In this document: positions 13,153 through 26,300 of the stretch, one piece after another
Numbering within the stretch: position 1 is the first letter of the stretch
How the letters are laid out: the number at the start of each line of letters is the position of its first letter
Assembly (NCBI GenBank): GCA_032173965.1
Contig: CM063284.1
Coordinates: 60,572,863 to 60,636,862, forward strand
Origin: Sitta carolinensis
Lineage: Eukaryota > Chordata > Aves > Passeriformes > Sittidae
DNA: 64,000 bases
Direction: 5' to 3'
Notes under the pieces: model-generated
The model's database searches: none
What the model saw: the letters and a program-made list of their open reading frames with translations, nothing else
Told to the model about the DNA's origin: nothing
Program-made: the position numbers and the translations under genes

Positions 13153-13190
13153 GTTATTGTTATTGTTATTATTATATTATTTTTATTTTT
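13116..13190. repeat. (ATT)n microsatellite
   Basis: About twelve uninterrupted ATT units, followed by TTG-interrupted units (ATTGTT) and further ATT/T-rich units, roughly 75 bp in all. The array produces spurious poly-Tyr and poly-Ile reading frames on the two strands. Confidence 0.95.
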
Positions 13191-16100
13191 AACCAGGCTG
13201 GGGACAGGGTGAAGACTGACAGTAAGGAAGGAAAGTAACAAAAGTAGAAGCAGTAAAATAATTATACACCTGCCAATTCTTTTCTTTCTTGTTAAAGACT
13301 CACCCATCTTTTTATCTGTGAAAAGTTCATTTAAATCTGTCTTTTCCATGCAATAGGGAAAAAACCAGTTCATTCAACACTATAATACAAATCCCAGAAT
13401 GTTTTCAAATTTCCCTCTTTTGTGTGTTTTAAGATTGACAACTATGTAATTAAGCATAACAAAGAGAGAAAGGATTTACAAGATTTAGCACAACTTGGGC
13501 TACTTGGGACAACAGAGAGAAGGAAAGTCAAGGGCAGATGCTAAACTAATCTATGGAGTCAATCATAAGAGGTGTGAAGACACAGTTTGAAGCACTATTT
13601 TAAGAAAGGAAATGGTCACAGCTGTATGGACAAAGCATGGCCAGCAATCAGTTGCTGATGACAAGGTCCAAAAAGTGATAGTGAGGGGAGGAGTCAGCCT
13701 GCCGATCCTCATTGACAGAGATGTGTCAACCCATATCTTCCTGAAGTTGTAGCAGTAAGCTCCAAAGCACTGGTGCTTCCAGGGGCATTTTGTCAGTGGC
13801 TTCTCGTTTTTTGTCTTTCCTAATCCCTGTGTGGAGATACATAGGAAGGCATATTCTGCTACATTATAATTTGGCCGGTGTTCTACACTCTGCCTTCCAT
13901 CTTGGGTGTAGAGAGCGTACTCATCCCATTAGGTCATATCAAGGTCCAGCTCCAGCCAAATCCTGTGGAAAACCTACTTCATGAACTTGCTTTAGCGAAG
14001 AAAGGAAAAAGTGACTTGTCTTCTTGTGGCTGTTTCATTCCCTTCAGAGCCTGAAGTAAGCTATTAAACAAATTTGGGACATTGTCAGAAGTCCTTCCAT
14101 TTGTCTGAAAATAAAATGTTCAGGCATTTGTGGCCAAAAAATATAAATATGTAAATAAGAATTAATTTTTAGTTATTAGAAAACAACTTTCATGTTTTCT
14201 GACTAGACTAAGTATTCACTTCCAAAGGTGTTCTGTCTGTTCAGTGTTTATTGAAATAGAAAAGTTGTGAACACAAATAAAAGTGTCATTCCTGCTTCTT
14301 TGTGGGAACTTTCAAACTGTTATTTTTCTATCTGAAAATCCCATTGAGTTAATAGATGTAGTTAAATCCTGTCTAGACAAATTTTCATTGCTTTAAATTC
14401 CATTTGAGCTTAATTCAGTTTCTAATGATGTTGAAATACAATAGGAAAAGCACAGATGAAAACTCATGACATATCTTTACCTCTGAGAAAACATCTGAAG
14501 CACACAAGAAAGTGGAAATGCTGAGTTTTTATCTTGGTATCCATGGACGTTGCCCAGAATAAGAAATTTTTGTTTCTTATTTTCATTGTCAGACACTGAT
14601 TCTAGCTTAGAGTAATTTCTTTCAAGTTCACAGGGAAAGTGGACCTGAAGAGCTATGTGATATTTTCCCTATTTTTTTCTCATTCTTTTCACATTGCTGC
14701 CCTCCTAACTTTATACCATTATACATTTTGATATCTTTCCTATGTACTTCAGAATCAGACTCCTATTTAATCCTCCTTACAACTGCTGCAATAAAAATTC
14801 CTGTGCATGGAATGCACAGATGCCTGTGCTCTGCCAGGATGAATGGGCTGTAGACACAGAATTGTCATCCCATGTCATCCATGGGTCCTCTCCATGTGGT
14901 ATGACAGCATGGCTTCTTGCTAATGCTCAGCCAGGTTTCTCTTTCTCTCTCTTCTTCTCTCCAGGAGCCACTTAGCTTTTACTCTTGCCACTTTTGCCAT
15001 TCTTCCTGGGACTTAAATAATGATGGCACAGATCTGCTCTCCCATGTTCCTCTGAGGCTGCAGCTGCTTTGGTCTCTGGTAAGAGAAAGCAGCTGTGCCT
15101 GTGGCATAGCTTCATTCCTCACCTACCAAAGGCACTGCAGTGAAATAACTGGAGGAAAAGCTGGGTTCACTGGCTTTGCAACAGGAATGCTGAATCCAAG
15201 CAGCTGCAAATGGGTTTGAGACCTTTTTCTACAATGAGCCTGTTACATACAACTAATGTAGGCAGACATCTTCAGGAGCTACTTGGCATTATCATTTAAC
15301 TTGATTATGACATTCTGAAATCAACATTTTGCAACCAATCTTTATTAAGATCATTATATACTATAGTAGGCCAAATACTCTATAAAAAAAAGTCTTTTCA
15401 AATGACCTAACGAACTCCTCAACATAATTAACATTTCAGTTGAGGCTAGCCCAAAATATTTCCAATACTTAACATTTCCATATGTCAAAAAAAAGGAAAA
15501 ATAAAAATTAAAAAGAAAAAAAGACAGAAGAAAATTAATCCATGCAGCTAGATCTGCCAAGAACTGGGCTAATCTATTCTATCTATAAGGTTCTTAAGTT
15601 GAAGACATCATTTGGCTATGGTTTGTGAAGAAATAGAGATTGGGAAACTTACAGAATATTTTGTAGGAAAGCTTCACTTATGGTGGTTAAATATCAGCCC
15701 TGTTGCTTTTTCAATAAGACTTTGGCTGCAAAATCCCAGGCACATTTGATAGAGCTGTTATGACTTCAGAACCCCAGAAATTATTTCTTTAGGAGGAAAA
15801 GAAGTGATACTGGAACAAGATGTTGGTTACCTCTGCTAAAGCCGAGGCCTTTGTATACTTTGAAATGCCAGATTTGCTCTAAATTAAATGTGTATTACTT
15901 TCTTTGGTTCCAGCTACAAGTTGTAGTCCAGCTGCTGGGGTAATCCAAAATATCATTATTTTACACAGCTATATTGCTGCAAAGGAATGCACCACAGCTG
16001 CCAGGTCTGACTGCTGGCGATTATATCTGAAATGGTAGAATTGAGTCAGTCATAGCTGATAATTGATATCATAGTCAGCTCCTTAATCAAACAGCATGTC

Positions 16101-17149
16101 TACACAAAATTCTTGTTGACCCTCAACAAATCAAATCCGCATGATTCTCCTAAAATTCAAACAGTTCTCTGTATCAGTCACTAGAATTACAGATTTATCA
16201 TCTTGGTGGGGAAATGGGTAGCTATCTGTCTTTGGCAGAGCAGAGGAAACAGACTGGGTATACACCCATGTGCATTAGTGTGTATATATTGTAGAAAGTT
16301 CTAAAATCTAAGAATGACTCATGAAGAGCACCAATACAAACCCAATTAATGCAGAAGGAAGAATCTTCAGTCTCAGTAGCAGATAGTGTGTTCTTAGATG
16401 CCAGTAAGGCTATCTATTTTTTGCTGTATTTATTTGAGCCTCAGCAGAAACTGTGGCCCTGAGACCAGGAGGTTGCCTTGTTTCTCATGATTCTGAGAGG
16501 GCCCAGATGATGTCCTACAAATTGAAGATTGATGGGCTTGTCAAGAACGTTGAAATATGAGGAGCTTTTAAACATGTTTCCATCATGCCAGTAGTACTGT
16601 GATATATAATAAAAAGAAACACAGACAAAACAATCCAAGCGAAGTACAGAAAATAAATTTTAAAACTCCATACTTGCAAACACACAACGACCAGTGTTCA
16701 AGCTGGTAAGCCAAACACTCCTCATGGCAAAACAGTCATTTTATTGTAACTGAATTTTTAAATTTTTACTTACTGGCCTGAAAAGTTCTATGTTCATTGG
16801 ATCCAAAAAATCTACTATTATAATTTCTTATGATTATCGTTCTAATAGAATGCTCAGGCAGTTCCTAGACCAGGGCTAGGGTAAAATCCGTTGCGTTGTC
16901 TGCTTTCCCCATGTGACCCTTTTAACAATTGTTATCATATGGAGCAAAATTTTGAGTTAATCTGCCTTTACACCTTCATGTAAGGCCATCGTGAAACTCA
17001 GTATGTCTTTAAAAATGTAGTGGGTAGAACTACAAAGGCTTTTCTGGGTACTTACTGCAAATTAATTCTGTTGAAGTTTTCCCCCACATTAATTATGGTC
17101 CAATGGTAGCTGTGGGTGACTGGCATTTACATTGCGACCACAGTGCTAC
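13191..17149. other. Unique-looking noncoding sequence
   Basis: No exon or RNA gene was supported. A pyrimidine-rich CTCTTCTTCTC segment lies near 14940-14965. The block at about 15880-16110 looks like a conserved enhancer candidate and is listed separately. Nothing else was recognised. Confidence 0.55.
15880..16110. promoter_or_regulatory. Candidate conserved noncoding element
   Basis: The stretch combines AT-rich homeodomain-type cores (ATAATT, TCATTA), the octamer palindrome TGATATCA, and inverted AGCTGA/TCAGCT arms 15 bp apart near 16054-16080. It has no simple repeats and is interspersed with GC-rich words such as CCAGCTGCTGGGG and CAGCTGCCAGG. This style is typical of vertebrate developmental enhancers, but conservation cannot be seen from a single sequence. 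The call is inference from composition. Confidence 0.25.
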
Positions 17150-17650
17150 AATATGCTAGAAATACTGGAATGGGCAGAAGGGAGGTGGGGCAAGAGAGAG
17201 GTCTATCAAGAATAACTACAATTTGGATCTGTGGGATTTTGGTCTCCTGGGAAAAGAAATAGGCAGTTAGCCAGAGGTTAAAGGTGTCTGACAGGAGATG
17301 CAGATCTGAGAGGGTCTTTCAGTATGAGGTATGAAAAGTATTCAAAGAAGAAAACTGGGGAGAGGAGGAGGCAAAAGATACCATAAATTTTGAGAGGAAA
17401 AAGAGTAGAGCTAGGACTGAAAAGGATAGGGCCTGTAGAAATTGTATCAAAAATGGGAGGTTGAAAGAAAAGCAACCTGATGAGCCAGGACAATGAGACT
17501 GGGATGATTGAAGACCAGACAATTGTCTTGCTCAAGTTCCAGAGGAGTGGAACAGAGAAAAGAAGGCAGAGTGTGGGAAAACCATTACAATAACAGAGAG
17601 AGCAGGAAAAACTGCTCTCTCCTGTGGGAGGGTAGGACTCAAACATCTGG
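17150..17650. other. Purine-rich, strand-asymmetric block
   Basis: For about 500 bp the plus strand is strongly biased to A and G (for example near 17335-17420 and 17535-17625). The complementary strand is therefore pyrimidine-rich and yields a spurious minus-strand frame of 122 codons (17278-17646). A perfect inverted repeat, GAGAGAGCAG/CTGCTCTCTC, lies near 17596-17623. It may be an old transposon remnant, but no family was recognised. Confidence 0.5.
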
Positions 17651-20600
17651 GTAGGAATTGGTGGGGGCCAGAGAGGAAAGGTCTGTCTGGAAGGGTCTGT
17701 GATGTTGTAACATTCTTTCCTTCACAGCCCTTGAGGTTTGATAGTAAATGCAGCACTTTTCATTCAAAATATAACTTTATTTTTTCTCAGATAGAAATCA
17801 TGTATGCATGTATATGTATATGTACACACACTTGCCTTCCAGAGAATGGAATATGCTGTAGTCATCTAGTGTTTCACCTGGTGGGATATTTGAACCTGGA
17901 ATTTCGAAGATCAGATTCACTGGCATTTCCCTAATTGCAACCTGATGTACTTCAATGTTGGTTTTATGCAGGTATGCATGTGTGTGTGCACGTGTTTGTT
18001 CCTAGTTACCAGCCCAAATACACCTCAAGCCGTTTATCAGTTCCGTAATGCCATGCCTCAGCAAAATCATGCTGATTTTTATCCATGTATGATTTCTCAT
18101 GAATTTACATCAGAATGAAGTAAAGTCCAGGAATATTTTTAATGGACATAATTTACAGGACACAAGAGTTTTTTGTAGAGTGGTAAGTTTGTCATGATAC
18201 AGATACTATACTTAGTTTCTTATATTGTTATCTGTTTCTGAATTGCTGGTCACCAAATAGACTTAACTATCTTTTCTTGGCAATTATCAGATTTGTTATA
18301 AGTCTGTAAAAATATTATTAAAATTGGGAAAGTCTTATAATTTCATAAACTGAGAGATGGACTCCTGTATTTGAGAAATCAATGTTTTAGCAGCAACTAA
18401 TGGCCTTTTAAAATACAGGCTTATACCACAGCATTTCTTGTAACAACACAGAAACAAAAGGCTTTCTTTAGCCACTGTTATTAATAAATTGCATGTGATT
18501 ATGAGAAGGGTGAGTTTTATTACTCTTTCTGCATCCAAAATCCTAATTAGAATGGTATCATCTAGGTTATTGCTTTCTGGATATTTCTGTAGCTCTTTTA
18601 CCCAGGATTGTGGCCAACATAGTAGGTTAGACATTAGTCGTTCATTTTCCAGTATCCTTGGCTTCAGCAAGGTTTATTTTAGCAGGAGCTTCACTACCAT
18701 TTTCTTTCCAGCCTCGGAAACATCCACTTCCCAGCAAAAACTAAACCACACTGGATGGTGAAAAGATGAAATTCTAAAAGGAAATTTGTTGGGCAAGAGT
18801 CCACGGGACAGGTGGTGGTCTGAAGCTGGGTAATGAACTTGGACATTGCTAAACCTGAAACTGAATTGGGCGGTGCTGCCGTAGGAAAAGGTAAGAATTT
18901 ATTATATCTTAGCCTCGTAACAGGCTGTATGAGCAATATAATATATTTAAAGCAGGTGTATTGCCACTCTCCTAGAACAGCACTACCCAGGTTCCCTGCC
19001 TTCCTTCTTAACACTGGTGCTTCAACAGCCTGTTATCTAACAGCCATGAGAGAGAGTGAGTGGAGTAAACATTTAAGTGAGATTTGTTGCCTCCCCATGG
19101 CTTCCTTGCTATATTGCCAGGCAGTGCAGATTGTGTTTGCAGTGCTGTTTTTGCAAGACTATTCCTGTAGAAGCTGAGCTTAACTTACCATAGATGCCTG
19201 CAAATTGCCATGAGGCTTTGTATATTATGACCCATTTTTGAACAAAGTGTGTTTAAAGTAACAATTAAAATGTAATATGATGTCTGGTTAGCCATCATTC
19301 ATCAGCTGTTAAATGTATTGTGTGTCTTTCTGTTTTTCACTAATAGTTTGTGAAAATATCTGTTCCTATATTTATTTCAAATAATTTTCAGTAAGAACAG
19401 ATATCTGTGGGTCCTTTTCTGAATATTTGATGCTGAAATACTAATTCCCAGGCTTAGTGATGATTCAGTGTACAAGCTTCTTCCTGGACAGAATAAATGT
19501 ATCCCATTCCTATATCCAAAGCATAAGGTACAAATTCTCCTGTGAAGAAATACAGAATTGGATTTCTTTGACCAGTTTGCCAATATTTGTTTAAAATGAA
19601 TCATATTCATGAACTTGCCACAAAACGCATTTATTGTGAGAAGGGTGTACGGCCTGGGTTTGATACATCTTCCCCCTTTACTGCATCAGGCTTTCTGTAA
19701 TATGCAGCAGATTGGAAACCACTGTACTACAATATTAGTGGAAAATAAACACAAGCTAAGTGAATTCATTAAAAACATTAAACAAATATTTACACAAAAT
19801 CTTCTGCAGTGTTTGCCTACCTCTTATTCAAATCACTGACCTAGAAGAAAATGCTCAAAGCCAAATGAGACTTGAAACCATTTGCATCATTGTTCTTGTA
19901 CTAATAACCTTGTCGATTTATTACTTTTGTTGCATTTTATTGTTTGCACACTACCTGGGGCTTTTCAAACTTATTATGGTTGTTATTATTCTACATTCCT
20001 ATATGAGAAATGTTCATCTGTTTTTCTGGTAATCTTGCAACCTTTCTTATAATATTTCCCTATATCCTGTATTCCATAGTTTAGATTAGAAATTAATGAA
20101 TATAAATAATAAGAGTAAACCTTATTGTCATTCATTTGTATGAATAGCAACTATTTTGCATTTGGAAATGCACAAAAAAGTGCTAATAATCACTTGTACA
20201 AGCCAGACATTGGGTGCTGTTAGTCTCCTTTGTCACAGAAGACATCCTCATTTGCATTTGTATCTTCCTTCTTAGCTGTCTGCACAAAGAGAAGAGCAGA
20301 CCCTGTGATTACCACAACTTGCAGTTCTACTGGATGCCTGGAGGCTTCTCAGAGCCCCTTGTGTCAAATAGTTTTGAAGCCAGAAGGGCACTCTGGGCTC
20401 ATATAGCAGATACCTCCTAGTTAGCAGCACAGGGCTCTTCAGTTTTGACTTCTTTTTAGGCTGTGGTGCCATCCTTGGACATGACATAAGCATGATGCCA
20501 GAAGCTTGCAGAGTAAAATAGCTAAGGAAAAGCATCTTACCAGGAATTGCTGGGCTGCACTTAGGCCAACCTGAAAACATTACAGGTTTCCAGGTACCAA

Positions 20601-21566
20601 GCCCTCTATTGAGGCAGTCTGGCTGGGAGACCCACAGTTGGATGTTTTGGGACGGATCATCTATGAGAGCAGAGAGAGAATAGAGGGACAGATTTTCCTG
20701 ATTCCCTTATTTAAGGAATACTCCTGAACCAACCTTATTCTGCTCTGTGAGGGTGGAAGCACCCACAACTGAAGTGTCTGCTAAGACACCACATGAGGGA
20801 CTTTACACAATCATTAAGCAGCAATTTCTTTGGAGAAATTAACAACCTCCATAACCATGCTAAATATGGATAGATATGACGGTGTAAGAAAGTGGCAAGG
20901 AGAGAGAGAGAAACCTCTACTGTAGCAGAGCCTTTTGCACACTTTCAGAGGAGATATTATAGACATGGATTTTTTTGTTTTTCCCCTCCACAGAAAATAT
21001 TGAGACATTGCTGAGAGAACTATTTTGTTTCTAGCAAACATTCATTTAAGAGCCTCTTATTTTCTACAGACCTGCATAAAGCTTTCCATAATGGTTATAA
21101 GTTGTACTTACCGTGAGACGTTGGACACTTTTTGCTGGCTGATATTTGGCCCCATTTAGTAAATAAGAAAGCAATGGTATTTGCAGGAGGAAGAATTAAA
21201 AAGATAATGTCTTTTACATCAGAAGGAAAAAGGAAATCTGTACTTTTCAGACAGATTCAGTCTTGGACATCCTGCCTCTGGCCTGAGACTGGAAATATTC
21301 TGCAATTGTTTCTTTTTCCTTAACACAGGTTTGCTAACATCATTGGCTATAAGGCATGCTGGCTTCAGCATTCAGCTATCATTGATAACCAAGCTGTTAT
21401 ATGTCTTGCTAAAATCCAAGTATAGGACACCAACTTGCTTTGACAGCTGCTTCAAGAGGTGATCAAGACTAAGCTTGTACACTTATGGAATTTTGCTTGT
21501 ACTCCAATAGCTTCGTGGAAAGACAAGCTGACTTAGCACCGTTGTCCATATTCCAAAGGACAGGAA
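17651..21566. other. Unique-looking noncoding sequence
   Basis: No supported gene. A short TATG/TGTATA-rich segment occurs near 17795-17830. Minus-strand frames of 111, 106 and 102 codons (18335-18670, 18694-19014, 20272-20580) match no family that I recognise and lack splice or codon support. The rest shows nothing recognisable. Confidence 0.55.
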
Positions 21567-21849
21567 GCCACAGAATAGCTGCAGAAGAAAAAGGCCTCAG
21601 GGTGTCATCCAGTCTGACCTTGCGGCACTCAGCAGGGTCAAATACATCAGCTTGCTTAGTGCCACACCAACTCAGACTTTGAATATATCCAAGGATCAAG
21701 ACTCCACAGATTCTCCAGGATATCTCTTTTAGTGTTTGACCATCCTTACAGAGAAAAAAGTTTTTATTTTTATATTTATGTGGACTTCTCTGTATTTCAG
21801 CTTGTGTCCACCTCCTCTTGTCCCATAAATGGGTGCTACTTAGGGACTG
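21567..21849 (-). mobile_element. CR1 LINE 3' fragment, part 1 (antisense)
   Basis: The plus strand reads as the complement of a CR1 3' region: CATCCAGTCTGACCTTG, then GCAGGGTCAAATACA, then TTTGAATATATCCAAGGA, GACTCCACAGATT, GTGTTTGACCATCCTTACAG, and CTTGTGTCCACCTCCTCTTG. The order and wording match the CR1 family 3' end. It is diverged and has no intact frame. The element continues at 22479 after an LTR insertion, so the two parts are one original copy in the same orientation. Confidence 0.85.
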
Positions 21850-21853
21850 GTTC
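21850..21853. repeat. Target-site duplication GTTC (left)
   Basis: The four bases GTTC directly precede the TG of the LTR and recur directly after its CA at 22479-22482. Removing the LTR and one copy restores a continuous CR1 reading (GACTGGTTCCATCTTC), which supports the boundary. Confidence 0.75.
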
Positions 21854-22478
21854 TGATGCGTGGAATAAAGACTCCACAACTCGTTAAACTTATGAAGTGA
21901 GTATGTATTGAGCACCCAACACAAGCGAGAGAATTCTCAAAGTCTTGTGTCCCGAGTCTCGGTCTGAGCCACATCTTTATTCAGGAACGTGTTCTATATG
22001 CAGTATATTGCACAACCCTGCTCTGCATATTCAACCCTTAGCCATGCCTGTCCTCCCTTCACATGGTAATTTGATCCACACCCTTCTGGGCATGTGTTGC
22101 TTGCTGTGGTGGTGAACGTGGGTCTTTGGTGGTCTCTGAGGCCGAATATTGTGGTCTTCCTCATGATGGACCTTTTGAACTTTTCTCCCCTGTGTGTGCG
22201 CTTTTGGTCTCTTGCTACTTATCTGAGAACCTCTACCAGACTTGATGAGATTAGAGACAGGGGCCCTCTTATCTGGGTTCTTTGCATCCTTTGGTATTCT
22301 CCCGGTATTGTTCTTTATGCAAGAAGCTTCAGAAACTTGCATTTTCCTATGCCCTTTGTACTGTGGCAGATGTTTTTTAAGTAAAAGGGTTAAAATTTAA
22401 CACATAATTCTACAAGTTAAAATTTAGATGCTTAATTCATTTTGCTAACTGAAGTGAACTTTAAAAATCTCTGTTTCA
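21854..22478 (-). mobile_element. Solo LTR, ERV1-like
   Basis: This 625-bp block begins TGATGCGTGG and ends CTGTTTCA on the plus strand, so in its own (minus) orientation it runs TGAAACAG to CCACGCATCA, the canonical TG...CA ends. It is bracketed by the 4-bp duplication GTTC, a size typical of ERV1/gammaretrovirus-like integration. In minus orientation a possible TATA-like GCATATAGAA and then a polyadenylation signal GAATAAAG fall in the expected order (about 21970-22000). No internal retroviral genes flank it, so it is a solo LTR left by recombination. A 103-codon minus-strand frame inside it is not a gene. The family name was not assigned. Confidence 0.8.
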
Positions 22479-22785
22479 GTTCCATCTTCTTTACTGGCTA
22501 TCCTCTCCTTCAGATATTTATACGCTTTGATGAAATCCCCTCTTGAGCCTTCTTTTCTCTAGGCTGGAGAGTCCCAGCTCTCTCAGCCCACTCCTGTTTA
22601 TGTAAAACACTTCAAGCCCTAATTATCTTTGTGGTTTTTTGCCGGATCCACTCTCTTCAAGCCTAGAACTAGACCTAGCACCACAAGTATATCTCAGCAG
22701 GGCTGGGCAGAGAAGGATCTACTCCCTTGACCTATTGGCTATGCTTTTCCTAAAGCTGGCTAGGTTGCTTTTGATGGTGTGTACT
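22479..22785 (-). mobile_element. CR1 LINE 3' fragment, part 2 (antisense)
   Basis: This is a continuation of the CR1 split by the LTR. The plus strand shows CCTTCAGATATTTATACGC, GATGAAATCCCCTCTTGAGCC, CTCTAGGCTGGAGAGTCCCAG, CTCTCTCAGCCCACTCCTG and ATTATCTTTGTGG, in the order of the complemented CR1 3' region. The 5'-side limit is blurred because similarity fades after about 22785. No coding potential remains. Confidence 0.85.
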
Positions 22786-25700
22786 TAAAAGCTATGGAGA
22801 GCAATGTACAATCCCCTCTCATCAATGCTAGATCAATCAATGATATCAAATGATATCAAATGATAGAATTTGGGCACCCACCTCTGGGCTGTGCTCAATT
22901 CCTCCTTTTCTAGTACAGTCCCATAAGTATCAATGTTCTGATGGTAGCTAACCTCACTAAGGATTAAAAGTCTGTTCCTGGGGAATAACTGAAGCTTATA
23001 GGCAGGAATGCTGAAGCATCTCAGGAGCTATGGCATCCATGAGACACTTTGCGGCAGACACTCTGGAATATGCTACAGCACAGGGTACCCAGTGGCATCA
23101 TTCCTAGTAAGAGGAATCTCTGTCCGTGTGTCTGCATGCCTGCTAGCATGCTGTGGGAATGCTAGCATGCTCAGTGACAACACCATGAGGGAATTCTCCA
23201 GAAAGTTACATTTCCACTCATATCTGTTTTTTTTTCTCAGTGTGTGTACTACAATGCTATTGTCTGGCAAAGCCTAAACTCTCATCAGCTGTCTCCATGA
23301 CTCCAGGCCTGCATGCAGCCTGCGTGATCTCCTTAGCAAGGCACCCTGCTGCTTGTCAGGGCAAAACCCACTGCCAAAATTCCTTCCACCAAGTCTCATA
23401 CCCTTCATCTCCCTCTTTTTTCCCCTTTTGCTCCCTGTCCCAAAATCTGACTTACATTAACAGCTGGAAGAGTTCATCTTCTAGAGTAGGATCTGTGTCT
23501 TTTCACCAGCAGTTTAATTTACTGTGCTGGCAAGCTGAGAGCACTTGCACACAAGGGCCTAGAACAACAGGCATATTCTCCCACAGTCTGCCACAAATGA
23601 ATTCATAGAGCAGTACACAAAATAATGCAGTGTGATGGACCATCAGCCAACCTGCTGAAATCCATACCGGTGCAGGACTAATCCAGCAGCAGGACTTTGC
23701 TCTAAGGTCTGCTTTACCTGCCCCAGATAAGTCTCAATTCACTGTACAATTAAAATATACTTACAGGTAATGCTGTGAAGTCAGTCTTGGGGACTGGCAT
23801 CTGCTGTGAGGACTCGAATTGCCTGTGATCAAATATGTGATTTCAGCAAAATTCAACCTGTTCTTGCATCCTCCTGTCCTGCTTTTTCTGCCTGTCTTGT
23901 GGATGAGATGATAGCAATCTCTGCTGGTGGTTCTGCCAGCAGGATTTTCACTTCATTGATGGGTGTAGTGGAGGGCAGACAGAAACCAAGAGTTTTCTGC
24001 CAGCCTCCTCATTGCTGGGTGGATGGCTTTCAGACTAAACTAGAGTACAGCAGAAGCCTTTAGCCTGTACTGTCAGTCGTGCAGGTAAATGAACAACAGA
24101 ATATGTGCTGAGAGTTCTGTGATAAAATTATGTCTAGGAGAATAGTCCAAAAAGTGCATCTTGTTCAGTTTTAGTCACATTTGGCTAATGCCAGCTTTTC
24201 TTCCCCTAATTTAAAAAATATGCAAAGTTTCTATTAATGTATAGCATTAAACTATACAGATTTTAGGATACAAGGCACGGCCACACACATGTATAGACTC
24301 AAAATTATTTGGCCTTTGTGGACATTGATTAGCAGCTTCTCACATGGTCATACTTGCAAATATTGTAGTGAATGAAAATTAAGGATTAAAGTCAGTCCTC
24401 AGAGTACTATGGCATCACTGTTATAGGTTTATAAACCTGAAAGCAACAAATGTTCCAAAATAGCTTCTATGTGTTTATTAGCCAGGATTGCTTCAGACAA
24501 CCTGGATGGACAAGGTCTGCAGCTATGAGCTGGCAGGTCTTTGTGATATTCTTATATCTGTTTGCAATTAAACTTTTTTTTTTTTCCCTAGAAGGAAAAC
24601 CCCTTATTTTTAATCTGTCTAAAGACCAGGTTCAGTGGAGGTAAGACTGATGATTATTCTGGGCTGGCGATGTCCTGGACACAACCAGCAGGAACATCTG
24701 GGCTGCGCTGGGACAACAGTCTCACTTCTGATCTCTCATTTTCATTTGTTGCCTGCCCAAGGTGGGGTGTGGGGTAGGTGGAATAAAATAAAGTTCCATT
24801 CAGGAGGGATTTTCATCTGTAACTTTAAGCAAAGCAGCCTTATCATGGCTGTGGATCAATCCCAACCATTTTATCTCCTGGGTCAGCTGAGTAGAATGCA
24901 GTTTACAGGATGTGGCTTGTAAGTGATTTAAAATTGGACATCCTGTTTGCTTTGCATGGATGTCAGTCTGAGGTAGCACTTAAAAGCAGAGCTTTCTCAA
25001 GGGTCCCTGGCCAAACTGTTGTCTCTCCCCTGTGCCCATGTACTTTCATTGCTTTGGGTGGCACAATGCCAGATTACATCAGCTGAGAGTCAGGCCCAGG
25101 CTTTCCAATGAGGAAAAAGAAGTGAAAATGGCAGTCAGTCCTGCTCAAGAGAAGTTAAATATAAATTCAAACTTTTTCTCTCTCACACGCGCAGAAATGC
25201 TGAAATTGCATACAAGAAGGTTTTTTTTTTTTCATACCATCTGTTAGAGAAAAAAAAGCACCTGGCCCCATTCATTGTCTCTGTTAGATCCCCTTGCTTG
25301 GTTTAGCAGACCAAGCCTGCTCGTTTACCCTTCTGCCATGTGTACCTGACAAACAAACATGACTGGAGACTTGCAGCACTGTGTCACTGTTTCGTACCTG
25401 TCCCTTTACATGGTTCTTAAGTTTTGAGGGGTGTCATGTGCTCTGGATGGCTGTCAGGTAACTTCTAATTAGCAGAAGCATTAAAAAAGTATGGGCACAC
25501 TTGGAATGGCATTATCCCTCAGTGACCAAAAAAACCCCAAAAAAGATCTTCTCTATGCCAGTGACAGTGTCAGAAAGCCTGTTTTCAGTGATATCCTGAA
25601 AATATGAGTTGGAGGGAGTGTAGGGAGACTATTTTTACCATCTAACAGAATGAAAAACTCATCTCTGTGCTTCAGAGGTGCAGTATCATTGGTGGCATTT

Positions 25701-26219
25701 TGTGCAAAGATGCTGGTGGCTCATACTAGGACTGACTGTTCATACTAGTTTATCAGTGGGATCTGTGACTCAGACAATAAGAGATCATTAAACGGACTTG
25801 CTAAAAATCCACGAGGTATTTTACATGGTACCATATCTGTCTGCTGTCCAAAGGTACCATATACTTAGTCCTCACAGAAAGGGTTTCAAAACCCATGCCA
25901 CAAAACTAGAGTCTGTTTCTTTTTGGCTCTCATCCATCCCGTTTTCTGCTCTTCCCCTTTTCCACATATTTTCTTTTCTTTTTTCTGACCACTTATGCTT
26001 TCCATTTGAACCACTTCTTCATGTTTCACTCTGTCTTGTGCAGCAAAGTTTCTGTTTAGCCTCTGCACAGAGCTGGCAAGGGGACAGACTAATGCAATGA
26101 GCTGTCTTGGGTATAAAATGTCTGCTTGCAAGGATCAAAGTTCTTCTTCAAAGAGACAGAAAGTCAATGTTGTGTAATGTCTGAGTTCCTGGTGATCTCC
26201 TTGGCAGAGATTTGGGAAG

Positions 26220-26300
26220 AAGGATGAGCTTGTGATTATGAGGCTAGTCCGGGGATTTGGTGACCTGGTTCAAGTGCCCTTTTCAGAGCACACTTCCTCT
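26220..26300 (+). mobile_element. MIR-like SINE fragment, sense
   Basis: The segment reads TTGTGATTATGAGGCTAGTCCGGGGATTTGGTGACCTGG, then TTCAAGTGCCC, then CACACTTCC (with short interruptions). This parallels the tRNA-derived head of MIR-type SINEs: 'GTGGTTAG.GC.CTAG.CTGGGA.T..G.GACCTGGGTTCAAGTCCC'. It is strongly diverged and truncated before the 3' tail. Confidence 0.5.

Noticed and set aside
21469..21924. 151-codon minus-strand open frame, the longest in the window
   Set aside because: It crosses from antisense CR1 3' sequence into the inserted LTR, so it is a chimera of repeats and not a gene.
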